A program made the position numbers and the translations under genes. Shown one piece after another: positions 25,542 through 34,406 of a DNA stretch of 64,000 nucleotides (positions are counted from its first letter, which is position 1; each line of letters begins with the position of its first letter). Source of the DNA: Microbacterium sp. EST19A (lineage in GTDB: Bacteria > Actinomycetota > Actinomycetes > Actinomycetales > Microbacteriaceae); the NCBI RefSeq assembly GCF_019969685.1, contig NZ_JAHXYZ010000004.1, positions 62,001 to 126,000 of the forward strand. The letters run 5' to 3'. The notes under the pieces were generated by a model. It was not told the origin of the DNA and did no database searches. It saw only the letters and a list, made by a program, of their open reading frames with translations.

Positions 25542-26518
25542 AGTACGTCCTCCAGAAACTGGGTCTGTTCGTGCTCACCCTGTGGGCAGCGGTCACCCTG
25601 AACTTCTTCCTCCCTCGCCTCATGCCGGGATCTCCCGCGGATGCCGCCATCGCGAAGCTCGCGCAGAACGGTCCGGTGTCGGATGCCACTCGTGCGGCGA
25701 TCGAGGCCCAGCTCGGTGTGCCGACAGGGTCCATGTGGGATCAGTACGTGACCTACCTGGGTCAGGTCGCACGACTCGACTTCGGCGTCTCGTACACCTT
25801 CTACCCGCAGTCGGTGTCGAGCATGGTGTCGACCGCACTTCCGTACACGATCGGGCTCGTCGGGATCGTCACGATCCTGGCGTTCATCATCGGCACGCTG
25901 ATCGGCGTCGCCGCGGCCTGGCGTCGCGGAACCTGGCTCGACAGCCTGCCGACGCTCACCGGTTCGTTCCTGAGCACGTTCCCGTACTTCTGGACGGCGC
26001 TGCTGCTGCTGTTCTTCCTCGGCTACGTGCTGCACTGGTTCCCGACGACCGGCGCCTACGCCGCGACGACGACACCAGGGTTCACCTGGGAGTTCATCGG
26101 CGACCTCGCCCAGCACGCGGTGCTCCCGGCGCTGACGATCCTGCTGACATCTCTCGGCGGCTGGATCATCGGCATGCGCAACGCCATGATCAACACGCTC
26201 GGTGAGGACTACATCACCTTCGCCGAGGCGAACGGCCTCCGCGGCCGCACGATCGCCGTCCGCTATGCGGCCCGCAACGCGATCCTCCCCAACCTCACCG
26301 GCTTCGGGCTCACGCTCGGCGGCGTGGTCGGCGGATCGATCCTCGTCGAGCAGGTCTTCGGCTATCCCGGTATCGGATACCTGCTCTTCAACGCCGTGAT
26401 CGGGCAGGACTACCCGCTCATGCAGGCGCTCTTCCTGATGATCACGGTGAGCGTGCTCATCGCCAACTTCCTCGTGGACATCCTCTACGGGGTACTCGAC
26501 CCGAGGACTCGCCGATGA
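25538..26518 (+). CDS. DppB-type ABC permease of the beta-glucoside-type importer
   Basis: This 326-residue permease begins KYVLQKLGLFVLTLWAAVTL, a classic DppB N-terminal helix, followed by LPRLMPGSPADA. Six helices are predicted. The EAA-type loop reads EDYITFAEANGLRGRTIAVRYAARNAILP. The tail DILYGVLDPRTRR is the standard family end. The GTG start overlaps the binding-protein stop as GTGA. With the next gene it forms the membrane channel of the importer. Confidence 0.92.
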   Translation: MKYVLQKLGLFVLTLWAAVTLNFFLPRLMPGSPADAAIAKLAQNGPVSDATRAAIEAQLGVPTGSMWDQYVTYLGQVARLDFGVSYTFYPQSVSSMVSTALPYTIGLVGIVTILAFIIGTLIGVAAAWRRGTWLDSLPTLTGSFLSTFPYFWTALLLLFFLGYVLHWFPTTGAYAATTTPGFTWEFIGDLAQHAVLPALTILLTSLGGWIIGMRNAMINTLGEDYITFAEANGLRGRTIAVRYAARNAILPNLTGFGLTLGGVVGGSILVEQVFGYPGIGYLLFNAVIGQDYPLMQALFLMITVSVLIANFLVDILYGVLDPRTRR

Positions 26519-27429
26519 CCTCCACCATGAACGTCAAGCTCCCGGCCGACCGCATCGCCGCTCCCAGCCCCTGGCGGGCCTTCGGGCGGATGGTGGGCAC
26601 CCTCTGGTCCAACGGCAAGGCGCGCCTCGGGCTCTGCATCCTCGGTGTCTTCGTGCTGGTCGCCATCTTCGCCCCGCTGCTGGCGCCGTACGGACCCAAG
26701 GACAACGACTTCGACCGCAACGCCGATGCGTCCGCAGCCCACTGGCTCGGCACCACGGCAGCGGGGGAGGACGTGCTCAGCCAGCTGATCTACGGCTCGC
26801 AGATCAGCATCCTCGTCGGCTTCGCCGCCGGCATCCTGTCCACGATCGTCGCCGTCCTCATCGGGCTGAGCTGGGGCTACATGCGCGGTTTCGCCGGTGA
26901 CGTGATCGGCTTCATCGTGAACCTGTTCCTCGTGATCCCCGGCCTGCCGCTCATGATCGTGATCGCCGCGTACCTGCAGAACGGCGGCATCCTGATGATC
27001 ATCGCCGTCATCGTGGTCACCGGCTGGGCGTGGGGCGCGCGAGTGCTCCGCAGCCAGACGCAGTCCCTCCGCGGGAACGACTTCGTCACCTCGGCGCAGT
27101 TCTCCGGCGACAGCAGGACGCGGATCGTGTTCCGCGAGATCCTCCCCAACATGACGTCGATCATCGCCGGCACGCTCTTCGGAGCGGCCACCGCGGCGAT
27201 CCTCGCCGAGGCGGGCCTCGAGTTCCTCGGACTCGGCGACTCCAGCATCGTCAGCTGGGGCACGATGCTCTACTGGGCGCAGAACTCCAACTCGCTGCTC
27301 ACCGGGCAGTGGCTGCTGCTGTTCGCCCCCGGTCTCTGCATCGCCCTCCTGGCGCTGAGCCTGACACTCATCAACTTCGGCGTGGACGGCATATCCAACC
27401 CGCGCCTGCGAGAGGGGAAGGGACGATGA
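26515..27429 (+). CDS. DppC-type ABC permease of the beta-glucoside-type importer
   Basis: This 304-residue second permease overlaps the DppB-type stop (ATGA). The N-terminal cytoplasmic segment leads to a helix at about residues 37-57, then the DppC motif HWLGTTAAGEDVLSQLIYGSQISILVG in the periplasmic start of the core. The coupling loop lies around SLRGNDFVTSAQFSGDSRTRIVFREILPN. EAGLEFLGLGDSSIVSWGTML is the typical C-terminal family block. It pairs with the permease at 25538. Its stop overlaps the ATPase ATG. Confidence 0.92.
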   Translation: MTSTMNVKLPADRIAAPSPWRAFGRMVGTLWSNGKARLGLCILGVFVLVAIFAPLLAPYGPKDNDFDRNADASAAHWLGTTAAGEDVLSQLIYGSQISILVGFAAGILSTIVAVLIGLSWGYMRGFAGDVIGFIVNLFLVIPGLPLMIVIAAYLQNGGILMIIAVIVVTGWAWGARVLRSQTQSLRGNDFVTSAQFSGDSRTRIVFREILPNMTSIIAGTLFGAATAAILAEAGLEFLGLGDSSIVSWGTMLYWAQNSNSLLTGQWLLLFAPGLCIALLALSLTLINFGVDGISNPRLREGKGR

Positions 27430-29135
27430 CCGCCCCCGAACAGAACGAGATCCTGCTCGACGTGCAGAACCTGTCGGTCGAGTACGCCTCACCCGGCACG
27501 ACCCCGGTCGCGGCGGTGCACGACGTGTCGTTCACCCTCCGACGCGGCGAGTTCGTCGGCCTCGTCGGAGAGTCCGGATCGGGAAAGTCGACGCTGGGCT
27601 TCGCCCTCACGCGGCTGCAGAAGCCGCCGGCCCGGATCAGCGGCGGCCGCATCCTGTTCGGCGGGCGCGACATCCGCGAGCTCGGCACCGAGGAGCTGCG
27701 CCGGCAGCGCCAGGGCGGATTCGCCATGGTGCTGCAGTCGGGCATGAACGCCCTCAACCCGGTGCGGACCGTCGGTGCGCACTTCCAGGACATCTTCGCG
27801 GCGCACGGTCACGTGCCGCGCGAGTCGCGCGACGCTCGTGCCCGTGAGCTCATCGGCAAGGTCGGTCTCGACCCCGAGGTGCTGAAGCGCTACCCCGGCG
27901 AGCTCTCGGGCGGCATGCGACAGCGCGCGTCGATCGCGCTGGCCCTGTCGCTGGAACCGCAGCTGATGGTCTTCGACGAGCCGACCACCGCGCTCGACGT
28001 GCTCGTGCAGCACGCCGTGATGGACACGATCAAGGAGCTGCAGCACGCCGAGCACTTCACCGCCATCCTCATCAGCCACGATCTCGGCATCGTGCTCGAG
28101 GCCACCGATCGGGTGATGGTGATGCACGAGGGGCGGATCGTCGAAGACGCGTCGAGCCGCAAGATCCTCGACGACCCCAGCGACGAGTACACGCGGATGC
28201 TGCTGAGCCACTACGCCGACCCGCGGGCGAAGACGATCTCGATCCCCGGGTTCGTCGACCTCGGAACGCGGCGCCGTGAGGGGCGCTCACGCACCGACGT
28301 CACCGAGACCGTGCCGACCGTGTCGGAGCGCGACGCGCGCCGTGCGGATGCCGCGATCGTGGTCGAGGGCGTGTCGAAGCTCTACCCGGCGCCCCGCCGC
28401 GGCCAGGATGCCGTCACCGCCGTCGACGACGTCTCGTTCCGGCTCGAACCGGGGGAGGCGCTCGCGCTCGTCGGAGCCTCTGGATCGGGCAAGTCGACCA
28501 TCGCGAAGCTGATCACCGGCGTCGAGAAGCCGACCTCGGGGACCGTGCGCTTCGGCGACACCGACGTGGCGTCGCTCAAGCGGCGCGGACTGCGTGACCT
28601 CCGCAAGGACGTGCAGATGGTGTTCCAGGATCCGTATGCGGCGCTCAATCCGCTGCACACGGTGGAATACGCCCTCACGCGGCCGGTCATGAACTACACG
28701 AAGCTGCGCGGGCAGGAGGCCAGGGACCGCGTGCTCGGGCTGCTCGAGACCGTCGGCCTCACGCCGGTGGAGCAGTTCGCGGCGAAGCTGCCGCACCAGC
28801 TCTCCGGCGGGCAGCGCCAGCGCGTCGTGATCGCCCGCGCCCTCGCGAGCGATCCGCAGGTGCTGATCGCCGACGAGCCTGTGTCGATGCTCGACGTCTC
28901 GCTCCGTGCCGGCGTCCTGGCCCTGCTCGAGGATCTGCGCGAACGGTGGGGCATCAGCATGCTCTACATCACGCACGACCTGCTGAGCGCTCGACTCGTG
29001 ACGGAGAACATCCTGGTGCTGAACAGCGGGCGGGTCGTCGAGCGCGGCGAGACGAGCGAGGTGCTGCAGCATCCGGAGGATCCGTACACCGTCCAGCTGC
29101 TGGACGCCGTGCCGAATCCTGCGCGAATCCGATAG
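27426..29135 (+). CDS. Fused dual ABC ATPase of the beta-glucoside-type importer
   Basis: This 569-residue protein has two ATPase domains, like the gene at 878. Domain 1 has Walker A GESGSGKS, signature LSGGMRQR and Walker B MVFDEPTTALD. A linker with many charged residues (about 275-305) precedes domain 2, which has Walker A GASGSGKS, signature LSGGQRQR and Walker B LIADEPVSMLD. It energises the importer encoded by the three preceding genes. The ATG overlaps the permease stop. The beta-glucosidase follows after 23 bp with a good ribosome site. Two peptide-type operons in one 30-kb stretch both use fused ATPases, suggesting a lineage habit. Confidence 0.92.
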   Translation: MTAPEQNEILLDVQNLSVEYASPGTTPVAAVHDVSFTLRRGEFVGLVGESGSGKSTLGFALTRLQKPPARISGGRILFGGRDIRELGTEELRRQRQGGFAMVLQSGMNALNPVRTVGAHFQDIFAAHGHVPRESRDARARELIGKVGLDPEVLKRYPGELSGGMRQRASIALALSLEPQLMVFDEPTTALDVLVQHAVMDTIKELQHAEHFTAILISHDLGIVLEATDRVMVMHEGRIVEDASSRKILDDPSDEYTRMLLSHYADPRAKTISIPGFVDLGTRRREGRSRTDVTETVPTVSERDARRADAAIVVEGVSKLYPAPRRGQDAVTAVDDVSFRLEPGEALALVGASGSGKSTIAKLITGVEKPTSGTVRFGDTDVASLKRRGLRDLRKDVQMVFQDPYAALNPLHTVEYALTRPVMNYTKLRGQEARDRVLGLLETVGLTPVEQFAAKLPHQLSGGQRQRVVIARALASDPQVLIADEPVSMLDVSLRAGVLALLEDLRERWGISMLYITHDLLSARLVTENILVLNSGRVVERGETSEVLQHPEDPYTVQLLDAVPNPARIR

Positions 29136-29158
29136 ACCACACCACGAAAGGAGCACTC

Positions 29159-30328
29159 GTGCTCACATTCCCTGACGGCTTTCTCTGGGGAGCTGCGACC
29201 GCAGCCCATCAGGTGGAGGGGAACAACACGACCAGCAATTGGTGGGCCATGGAGCAAGCGCCCGGCTCTCCGATGGTCGAGCCGTCGGGCGATGCGGCCG
29301 ATCACTTCCACCGGTACCCGGAGGACATGCGTCTGCTGGCGGATGCCGGACTCAACTCGTACCGGTTCTCCGTGGAGTGGGCGCGCATCGAACCCGAGCG
29401 CGGCTTCGTCTCGCGGGCGATGCTCGACCACTACCGCCGCATGATCGACACCGCGCGCGAGAACGGGCTCGACCCGACCGTGACGCTGATGCACTTCACG
29501 GTGCCGCAGTGGTTCCAGAAGGACGGGTTCTGGCGGGCGGACGACGCCGTCGATCTGTTCGCGCGCTACGTCGAGACCGTGCTGCCGATCCTCGAGGGCG
29601 TCACCTACGTCTGCACGATCAACGAGCCGAACATCGCCGCGATGCTCGCCGGGGGAGAGGATGCCGCGAATCTCGTCGCCTACGGTCTCCCGAACCCCGA
29701 CCTCGCGGTCGCCGACACCCTGCTCGAGGCGCACCACCGCGCCTCCGAGATCGTGCACTCCGTGTCGGGCGCGCAGGCCGGCTGGACCATCGCGACCCAG
29801 GCCTTCCACTCCACGGGCGAGCCGGGGGCCGACGAGATGCTCTCCGCCTACGGCGACCCGCGCGACCACTGGTACCTCGACCAGTCCGCCGGTGACGACT
29901 TCGTCGGCGTGCAGGCCTACACCCGCACCTTCATCGGTCCGGAGGGCCCACTGCCGGTCGCGGACGACGTGGAGACCACGCTGACCGGCTGGGAGTTCTT
30001 CCCCGAGGCGCTCGAGATGGGCGTGCGCAGCGCGTGGGAGCGCAGTGGCGGCGTGCCGGTCCTGGTGACCGAGAACGGCATCGCCACCGCCGACGACACG
30101 CGACGCGTCGCCTACACGCAGGGCGCGCTGGAGGGGCTGCACCGCGCGATCTCCGACGGCATCGACGTGCGGGCGTACCAGCACTGGAGCGCCCTCGACA
30201 ACTACGAGTGGGCGAGCGGATTCCGGCCGACATTCGGGCTGATCGGCTTCGATCACGAGACGTTCGAGCGCCACCCGAAGCCCTCCCTCGCCTGGCTGGG
30301 CGAGGTGGCTCGTCGCAACGGATTCTGA
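29159..30328 (+). CDS. GH1 family beta-glucosidase (compact)
   Basis: This 389-residue TIM-barrel glycosidase begins TFPDGFLWGAATAAHQVEG, the GH1 N-terminal signature. The acid/base is Glu156 in TINEPN and the nucleophile is Glu305 in VTENG. It hydrolyses terminal beta-glucosides, here probably substrates imported by the preceding ABC system. GAAAGGAG (29146-29153) lies 5 bp before the GTG start. The protein has no signal peptide, so it acts in the cytoplasm. It is 50-80 residues shorter than most GH1 enzymes, mainly between the acid/base and nucleophile, so substrate loops are trimmed. The exact specificity may therefore differ from cellobiose. Confidence 0.9.
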   Translation: MLTFPDGFLWGAATAAHQVEGNNTTSNWWAMEQAPGSPMVEPSGDAADHFHRYPEDMRLLADAGLNSYRFSVEWARIEPERGFVSRAMLDHYRRMIDTARENGLDPTVTLMHFTVPQWFQKDGFWRADDAVDLFARYVETVLPILEGVTYVCTINEPNIAAMLAGGEDAANLVAYGLPNPDLAVADTLLEAHHRASEIVHSVSGAQAGWTIATQAFHSTGEPGADEMLSAYGDPRDHWYLDQSAGDDFVGVQAYTRTFIGPEGPLPVADDVETTLTGWEFFPEALEMGVRSAWERSGGVPVLVTENGIATADDTRRVAYTQGALEGLHRAISDGIDVRAYQHWSALDNYEWASGFRPTFGLIGFDHETFERHPKPSLAWLGEVARRNGF

Positions 30329-30358
30329 GCGCACAGCCGAGGCACCGTCCCGCGGGGT

Positions 30359-30364
30359 TACGCT
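30359..30364 (+). promoter_or_regulatory. -10 box of the membrane molybdoenzyme gene
   Basis: TACGCT, then CTGGAC, then the ATG at 30371. The 6-bp gap again indicates a leaderless transcript separate from the GH1 operon. Confidence 0.5.
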
Positions 30365-30370
30365 CTGGAC

Positions 30371-31909
30371 ATGACGCACGCGATCGTGGACAAGCGGACT
30401 GATCGGCTGCGGTCGGCGGCCGCGGGACTCAGTGCCGCGGTCGTCGGCGTCGGCTTCGCCGAGCTGGTGGCGGCGATCGTCGAACCTGCGGCGAGTCCCT
30501 TCGCCGTGATCGGTGGCGGTCTGATCGACCTCGCACCGGCCTGGGCGAAGGACACGGCCATCGCGCTGTTCGGCACCGGCGACAAGATCGCGCTCCTCAC
30601 GGGGATCGCCGTGGTGCTGGTGGTGGTCGCTGCCGCCGCCGGGCTTCTGGAGCTCCGTCGGTCGGGCATCGGCGCGACGATCCTGGGCGGGCTCGGCGCC
30701 CTCGCCGTCGTGGCGGCGATGATCCGTCCCGGTGCAGGTCCCTTCGCGTGGCTGCCCGGCCTCGTCGCCGGCGTCGTCGCGGTGATCGCGGTGCGCCTCC
30801 TGATCCGCCGGCTGCGGCCGATCGCCGGCCTCGCTCCCGACGGCGTGGATCGGCGGCGATTCCTGATCTGGACCGCGGGCACCGCCGCCGTCGGCGTCGT
30901 GTCGCTCATCGTGGGCAACATCGCTCGCGGAGCGACCCGCTCGATCGACGTGGTGCGCTCGGCGCTGCAGCTTCCGAAAGCAACCCGCACGGCCCCGGCC
31001 GTCCCGGCGGAAGCCGAGCTGGACATCCCAGGCCTCGCGCCGGTCGTGACCTCGAACATCGACTTCTACCGCATCGACACGGCGCTGATCGTGCCGCGGA
31101 TCGACCCGGCCGACTGGTCGCTGCGCATCCACGGCATGGTCGATCGCGAGGTCGTCATCTCCTGGGACGAGCTGCTGGCCCTGCCGATGGACGAGGCCGA
31201 CGTGACCCTGGCCTGCGTCTCGAACGAGGTCGGCGGATCCCTGATCGGCAATGCACGCTGGCTCGGACATCCGATCCGCGACCTGCTCGCCCGCGCGGGG
31301 GTGTCCGCGGATGCCGACATGGTGCTGTCCACCTCGTCGGACGGTTTCACGGCATCCACTCCTCTCGAGGCCCTCACCGACGATCGGGACGCCCTGCTCG
31401 CGATCGGGATGAACGGCGAACCGCTGCCGATGGAGCACGGCTTCCCGGTGCGGATGGTCGTCCCCGGCCTGTACGGCTACGTCTCCGCGACCAAGTGGGT
31501 CACGCAGCTCGAGGTCACCCGCTTCGACAAGGCCATGGGGTATTGGACGCCGCGTGGCTGGTCGGACCACGGTCCGATCAAGCTCCAGTCCCGCATCGAC
31601 GTGCCGCGCGGCGGTTCGGTCGATGCGGGGGAGTCGGTGATCGCCGGGATGGCCTGGCAGCAGCACGTCGGCGTCGAGGGCGTCGAGGTCCGCGTCGACG
31701 ACGGCGACTGGCAGCGTGCCGAGCTCGCCGACGCGATCTCGGCCGACACCTGGGTGCAATGGAGCCTGCCCTGGACGGCGGAGAGCGGTCGGCACACGAT
31801 CGAGTGCCGCGCGATCAGCGTCGAGGGAGAGACCCAGACGGACCAGCCGGCGGCCCCGGCTCCGAACGGCGCTCAGGGCTGGCACCGCATCGAGGTCTCC
31901 GTCGGCTGA
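30371..31909 (+). CDS. Membrane-anchored sulfite-oxidase-type molybdopterin oxidoreductase (Sec/Tat type)
   Basis: This 512-residue protein has four N-terminal membrane helices (about 17-150), then a short arginine loop with RRRFLIW at 161-167 and a fifth helix. The periplasmic catalytic domain follows. The Moco-ligand Cys is Cys282 in TLACVSNEVGG, as in the sulfite oxidase family. A dimerisation-type domain fills the C-terminus. A Tat-like motif before the last helix, in a multi-helix protein, matches the Sec/Tat dual-targeting design known for Streptomyces Rieske Sco2149 and the Moco protein Sco3746 (recalled). The natural substrate is unknown; repair of oxidised protein Met is one option by analogy with MsrP. 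It is a single gene with its own -10 box. Confidence 0.85.
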   Translation: MTHAIVDKRTDRLRSAAAGLSAAVVGVGFAELVAAIVEPAASPFAVIGGGLIDLAPAWAKDTAIALFGTGDKIALLTGIAVVLVVVAAAAGLLELRRSGIGATILGGLGALAVVAAMIRPGAGPFAWLPGLVAGVVAVIAVRLLIRRLRPIAGLAPDGVDRRRFLIWTAGTAAVGVVSLIVGNIARGATRSIDVVRSALQLPKATRTAPAVPAEAELDIPGLAPVVTSNIDFYRIDTALIVPRIDPADWSLRIHGMVDREVVISWDELLALPMDEADVTLACVSNEVGGSLIGNARWLGHPIRDLLARAGVSADADMVLSTSSDGFTASTPLEALTDDRDALLAIGMNGEPLPMEHGFPVRMVVPGLYGYVSATKWVTQLEVTRFDKAMGYWTPRGWSDHGPIKLQSRIDVPRGGSVDAGESVIAGMAWQQHVGVEGVEVRVDDGDWQRAELADAISADTWVQWSLPWTAESGRHTIECRAISVEGETQTDQPAAPAPNGAQGWHRIEVSVG

Positions 31910-31936
31910 GCGCGCAATCACCCGCGTTGCGGCACC

Positions 31937-31942
31937 TAGAAT
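31937..31942 (+). promoter_or_regulatory. -10 box of metG (leaderless start)
   Basis: TAGAAT lies 7 bp (TGTCCCC) before the ATG at 31950 with no ribosome site. A -35 box is not obvious. Confidence 0.5.
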
Positions 31943-31949
31943 TGTCCCC

Positions 31950-33527
31950 ATGCCCGCAGGCGAATCGTTCTACATCACCACGCCCATCTACTACCCCTCC
32001 GACGTGCCCCACATCGGTCACGGGTACACGTCGGTGGCGGTCGACACCCTCGCGCGGTGGCACCGCCAGGCGGGGGACGACACCTGGATGCTGACGGGCA
32101 CCGACGAGCACGGCCAGAAGATGCTGCGGGCCGCGGCCGCCAACAACGTCACGCCGCAGGAATGGGTCGACAAGCTCGTCAGCGAGAGCTGGTTCCCGCT
32201 GCTGACGACGCTCGACGTCGCCAACGACGACTTCATCCGCACCACCCAGGAGCGCCACGAGACCAACGTGCAGACGTTCTTCCAGCGCCTGTACGACCGC
32301 GGCTACATCTACGCGGGCGAGTACGAGGCGCTGTACTGCGTGGGCTGCGAGGAGTTCAAGCCCGAGTCCGAGATCGTCGACGGCACCGGACCCTTCGAGG
32401 GCCTCAAGGTCTGCGCGATCCACTCCAAGCCGCTCGAGCTGCTGCAGGAGAAGAACTACTTCTTCAAGCTCAGCGAGTTCCAGGGCCGCCTGCTCGAGCT
32501 GTACCGCACGCAGCCCGACTTCGTGCGCCCGGATTCGGCGCGCAACGAGGTCGTCTCGTTCGTGAGCCAGGGCCTGAAGGACCTGTCGATCTCGCGCTCG
32601 ACCTTCGACTGGGGCATCCCGCTGCCGTGGGACGAGTCGCACGTCATCTACGTGTGGGTCGATGCGCTGCTGAACTACGCGACCGCGGTCGGATACGGCT
32701 CCGATGAGGAGACCTTCGCGCGCCGCTGGCCCGCGTACCACGTGGTCGGCAAGGACATCCTGCGCTTCCACGCGGTGATCTGGCCGGCGCTGCTGATGGC
32801 GGCCGGGCTCGAGGTGCCGAAGGGCGTCTTCGCGCACGGCTGGCTGCTGGTCGGCGGCGAGAAGATGTCGAAGTCGAAGCTCACCGGCATCGCGCCGACC
32901 GAGATCACCGACGTCTTCGGCTCCGACGCGTACCGCTACTACTTCCTCTCGGCGATCGCCTTCGGGCAGGACGGCTCCTTCTCGTGGGAAGACCTGTCGG
33001 CGCGCTACCAGTCCGAGCTCGCGAACGGCTTCGGCAACCTCGCCTCGCGCACGACGGCCATGATCGAGAAGTACTTCGAGGGCATCGTGCCGCCGCCGGC
33101 CGACTACACCGAGCAGGACGTGGTGATCCAGAAGATCGTGGCGGATGCCGCCTCGAAGGCGGATGCCGCCATCACGCAGTTCCGCATCGACGAGGCCATC
33201 TCGTCGATCTGGACGATCGTCGACGCGCTGAACGGCTACATCACCGAGAACGAGCCGTGGGCGCTGGCCCGCGACGAGGACCAGCGCGGTCGCCTCGGCA
33301 CCGTGCTCTACACGTGCGCCGAGGGCCTGCGGGCACTCGCCGTGCTGCTCTCGCCGGTGATGCCGCAGTCCACCGAGAAGCTCTGGCACGCGCTCGGCGC
33401 CGGGGAGACGCTGGGGCGTCTGCAGGACCAGCCGATCCGCGAGGCCGGCGACTGGGGTGCTCTGCGGCCCGGCACGAGCGTCAACGGACTCGCGCCGCTG
33501 TTCCCGCGGGTGGAGTCCACGGCCTGA
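31950..33527 (+). CDS. metG: Methionyl-tRNA synthetase
   Basis: This 525-residue class I synthetase charges tRNA(Met), including the initiator. HIGH is exact at residues 21-24 (YPSDVPHIGH) and KMSKS is exact at 305-309. A zinc-knot-like segment in the connective domain keeps CVGC (about 130-133) and a later CAIH. The length matches the short bacterial form lacking the C-terminal tRNA-binding/dimerisation domain. The C-terminal anticodon-binding helices contain NEPWALARDEDQRGRLGTVLY. The start follows a leaderless -10 box. tatD follows after 3 bp, a common metG-tatD-rsmA neighbourhood in actinobacteria. Here, however, a reversed MFS gene interrupts it. Confidence 0.97.
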   Translation: MPAGESFYITTPIYYPSDVPHIGHGYTSVAVDTLARWHRQAGDDTWMLTGTDEHGQKMLRAAAANNVTPQEWVDKLVSESWFPLLTTLDVANDDFIRTTQERHETNVQTFFQRLYDRGYIYAGEYEALYCVGCEEFKPESEIVDGTGPFEGLKVCAIHSKPLELLQEKNYFFKLSEFQGRLLELYRTQPDFVRPDSARNEVVSFVSQGLKDLSISRSTFDWGIPLPWDESHVIYVWVDALLNYATAVGYGSDEETFARRWPAYHVVGKDILRFHAVIWPALLMAAGLEVPKGVFAHGWLLVGGEKMSKSKLTGIAPTEITDVFGSDAYRYYFLSAIAFGQDGSFSWEDLSARYQSELANGFGNLASRTTAMIEKYFEGIVPPPADYTEQDVVIQKIVADAASKADAAITQFRIDEAISSIWTIVDALNGYITENEPWALARDEDQRGRLGTVLYTCAEGLRALAVLLSPVMPQSTEKLWHALGAGETLGRLQDQPIREAGDWGALRPGTSVNGLAPLFPRVESTA

Positions 33528-33530
33528 CTC

Positions 33531-34406
33531 ATGGCTGACACGTACGTCCGCGAACGCTCGGGAGACGGGCGCAAGGATCTGAAGTATCCGTCCGCTCCCG
33601 AGCCGCTCGCGGTACCCGTCTACGACAACCACGCGCACCTCGAGATCCTCGACGGCGACGACCCGCTCTCGCTGACCGAGCAGCTCGACCGGGCGCAGGC
33701 CGTCGGCATCGCGGGCGTCGTGCAGGCTTCGGGCGACATCGAGTCGTCGCGGTGGGCCGTCGAGGCGGCGGCATCCGATCCTCGCGTGCTGGCGGCCGTC
33801 GCCATCCACCCGAACGACGCGCCGACGTACGCCGAGGAGGGCCGCCTCGACGAGGCGATCGCCGTGATCGACGAGCTCGCCGCGCACCCGCGCACGCGCG
33901 CGATCGGCGAGACGGGACTCGACTTCTTCCGCACCGAGCCCGAGCGGCAGGCGCCGCAGTTCGCGTCATTCGAAGCGCATATCGCGCTGGCCAAGAAGCA
34001 CGGCATCGCGATGCAGATCCACGACCGCGACGCGCACGATGCGGTGCTCGAGACGCTCGGCCGCGTCGGCGCCCCGGAGCGCACGGTCTTCCACTGCTTC
34101 TCGGGAGACGACGCGATGGCCCGGATCTGCGCGGACGCCGGCTACCACCTGTCGTTCGCCGGGAACGTCACGTTCAAGAACGCTCAGAACCTGCGCGATG
34201 CCCTGAAGGTCACGCCGCTCGATCGCATCCTCGTGGAGACGGACGCGCCGTTCCTGACGCCGGTGCCGCTGCGCGGGCGGCCGAACGCGCCGTACCTCGT
34301 GCCGATCACCGTGCGCTTCATGGCTGCCGAGCTCGGACTCGAGGTCGACGAACTCTCGACCCAGCTCGCCGCCAACACCCTCCGGGTCTACGGCTCCTTC
34401 GACTGA
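33531..34406 (+). CDS. tatD: TatD-family metal-dependent deoxyribonuclease
   Basis: This 291-residue TIM-barrel hydrolase has the metal-binding opening VYDNHAHLE (HxH near 37-39). It also has IGETGLDFF with the bridging Glu, then IHDRDAH, TVFHCFSG and VETDAPFLTP, all canonical TatD blocks. The first 25 residues (charged, GDGRKDLKYPSAPEPL) are an actinobacterial extension. It lies 3 bp after metG, so it is likely cotranscribed. Its final codons lie within a 15-bp tandem repeat and overlap the end of the convergent MFS gene by 19 bp. Confidence 0.93.
   Translation: MADTYVRERSGDGRKDLKYPSAPEPLAVPVYDNHAHLEILDGDDPLSLTEQLDRAQAVGIAGVVQASGDIESSRWAVEAAASDPRVLAAVAIHPNDAPTYAEEGRLDEAIAVIDELAAHPRTRAIGETGLDFFRTEPERQAPQFASFEAHIALAKKHGIAMQIHDRDAHDAVLETLGRVGAPERTVFHCFSGDDAMARICADAGYHLSFAGNVTFKNAQNLRDALKVTPLDRILVETDAPFLTPVPLRGRPNAPYLVPITVRFMAAELGLEVDELSTQLAANTLRVYGSFD

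Noticed and set aside
28964..31951. A 995-codon open frame on the minus strand
   Set aside because: It runs antisense to the GH1 and molybdoenzyme genes, and its composition (Arg, Asp, Gly, His, Val) is typical of shadow frames in high-GC DNA.
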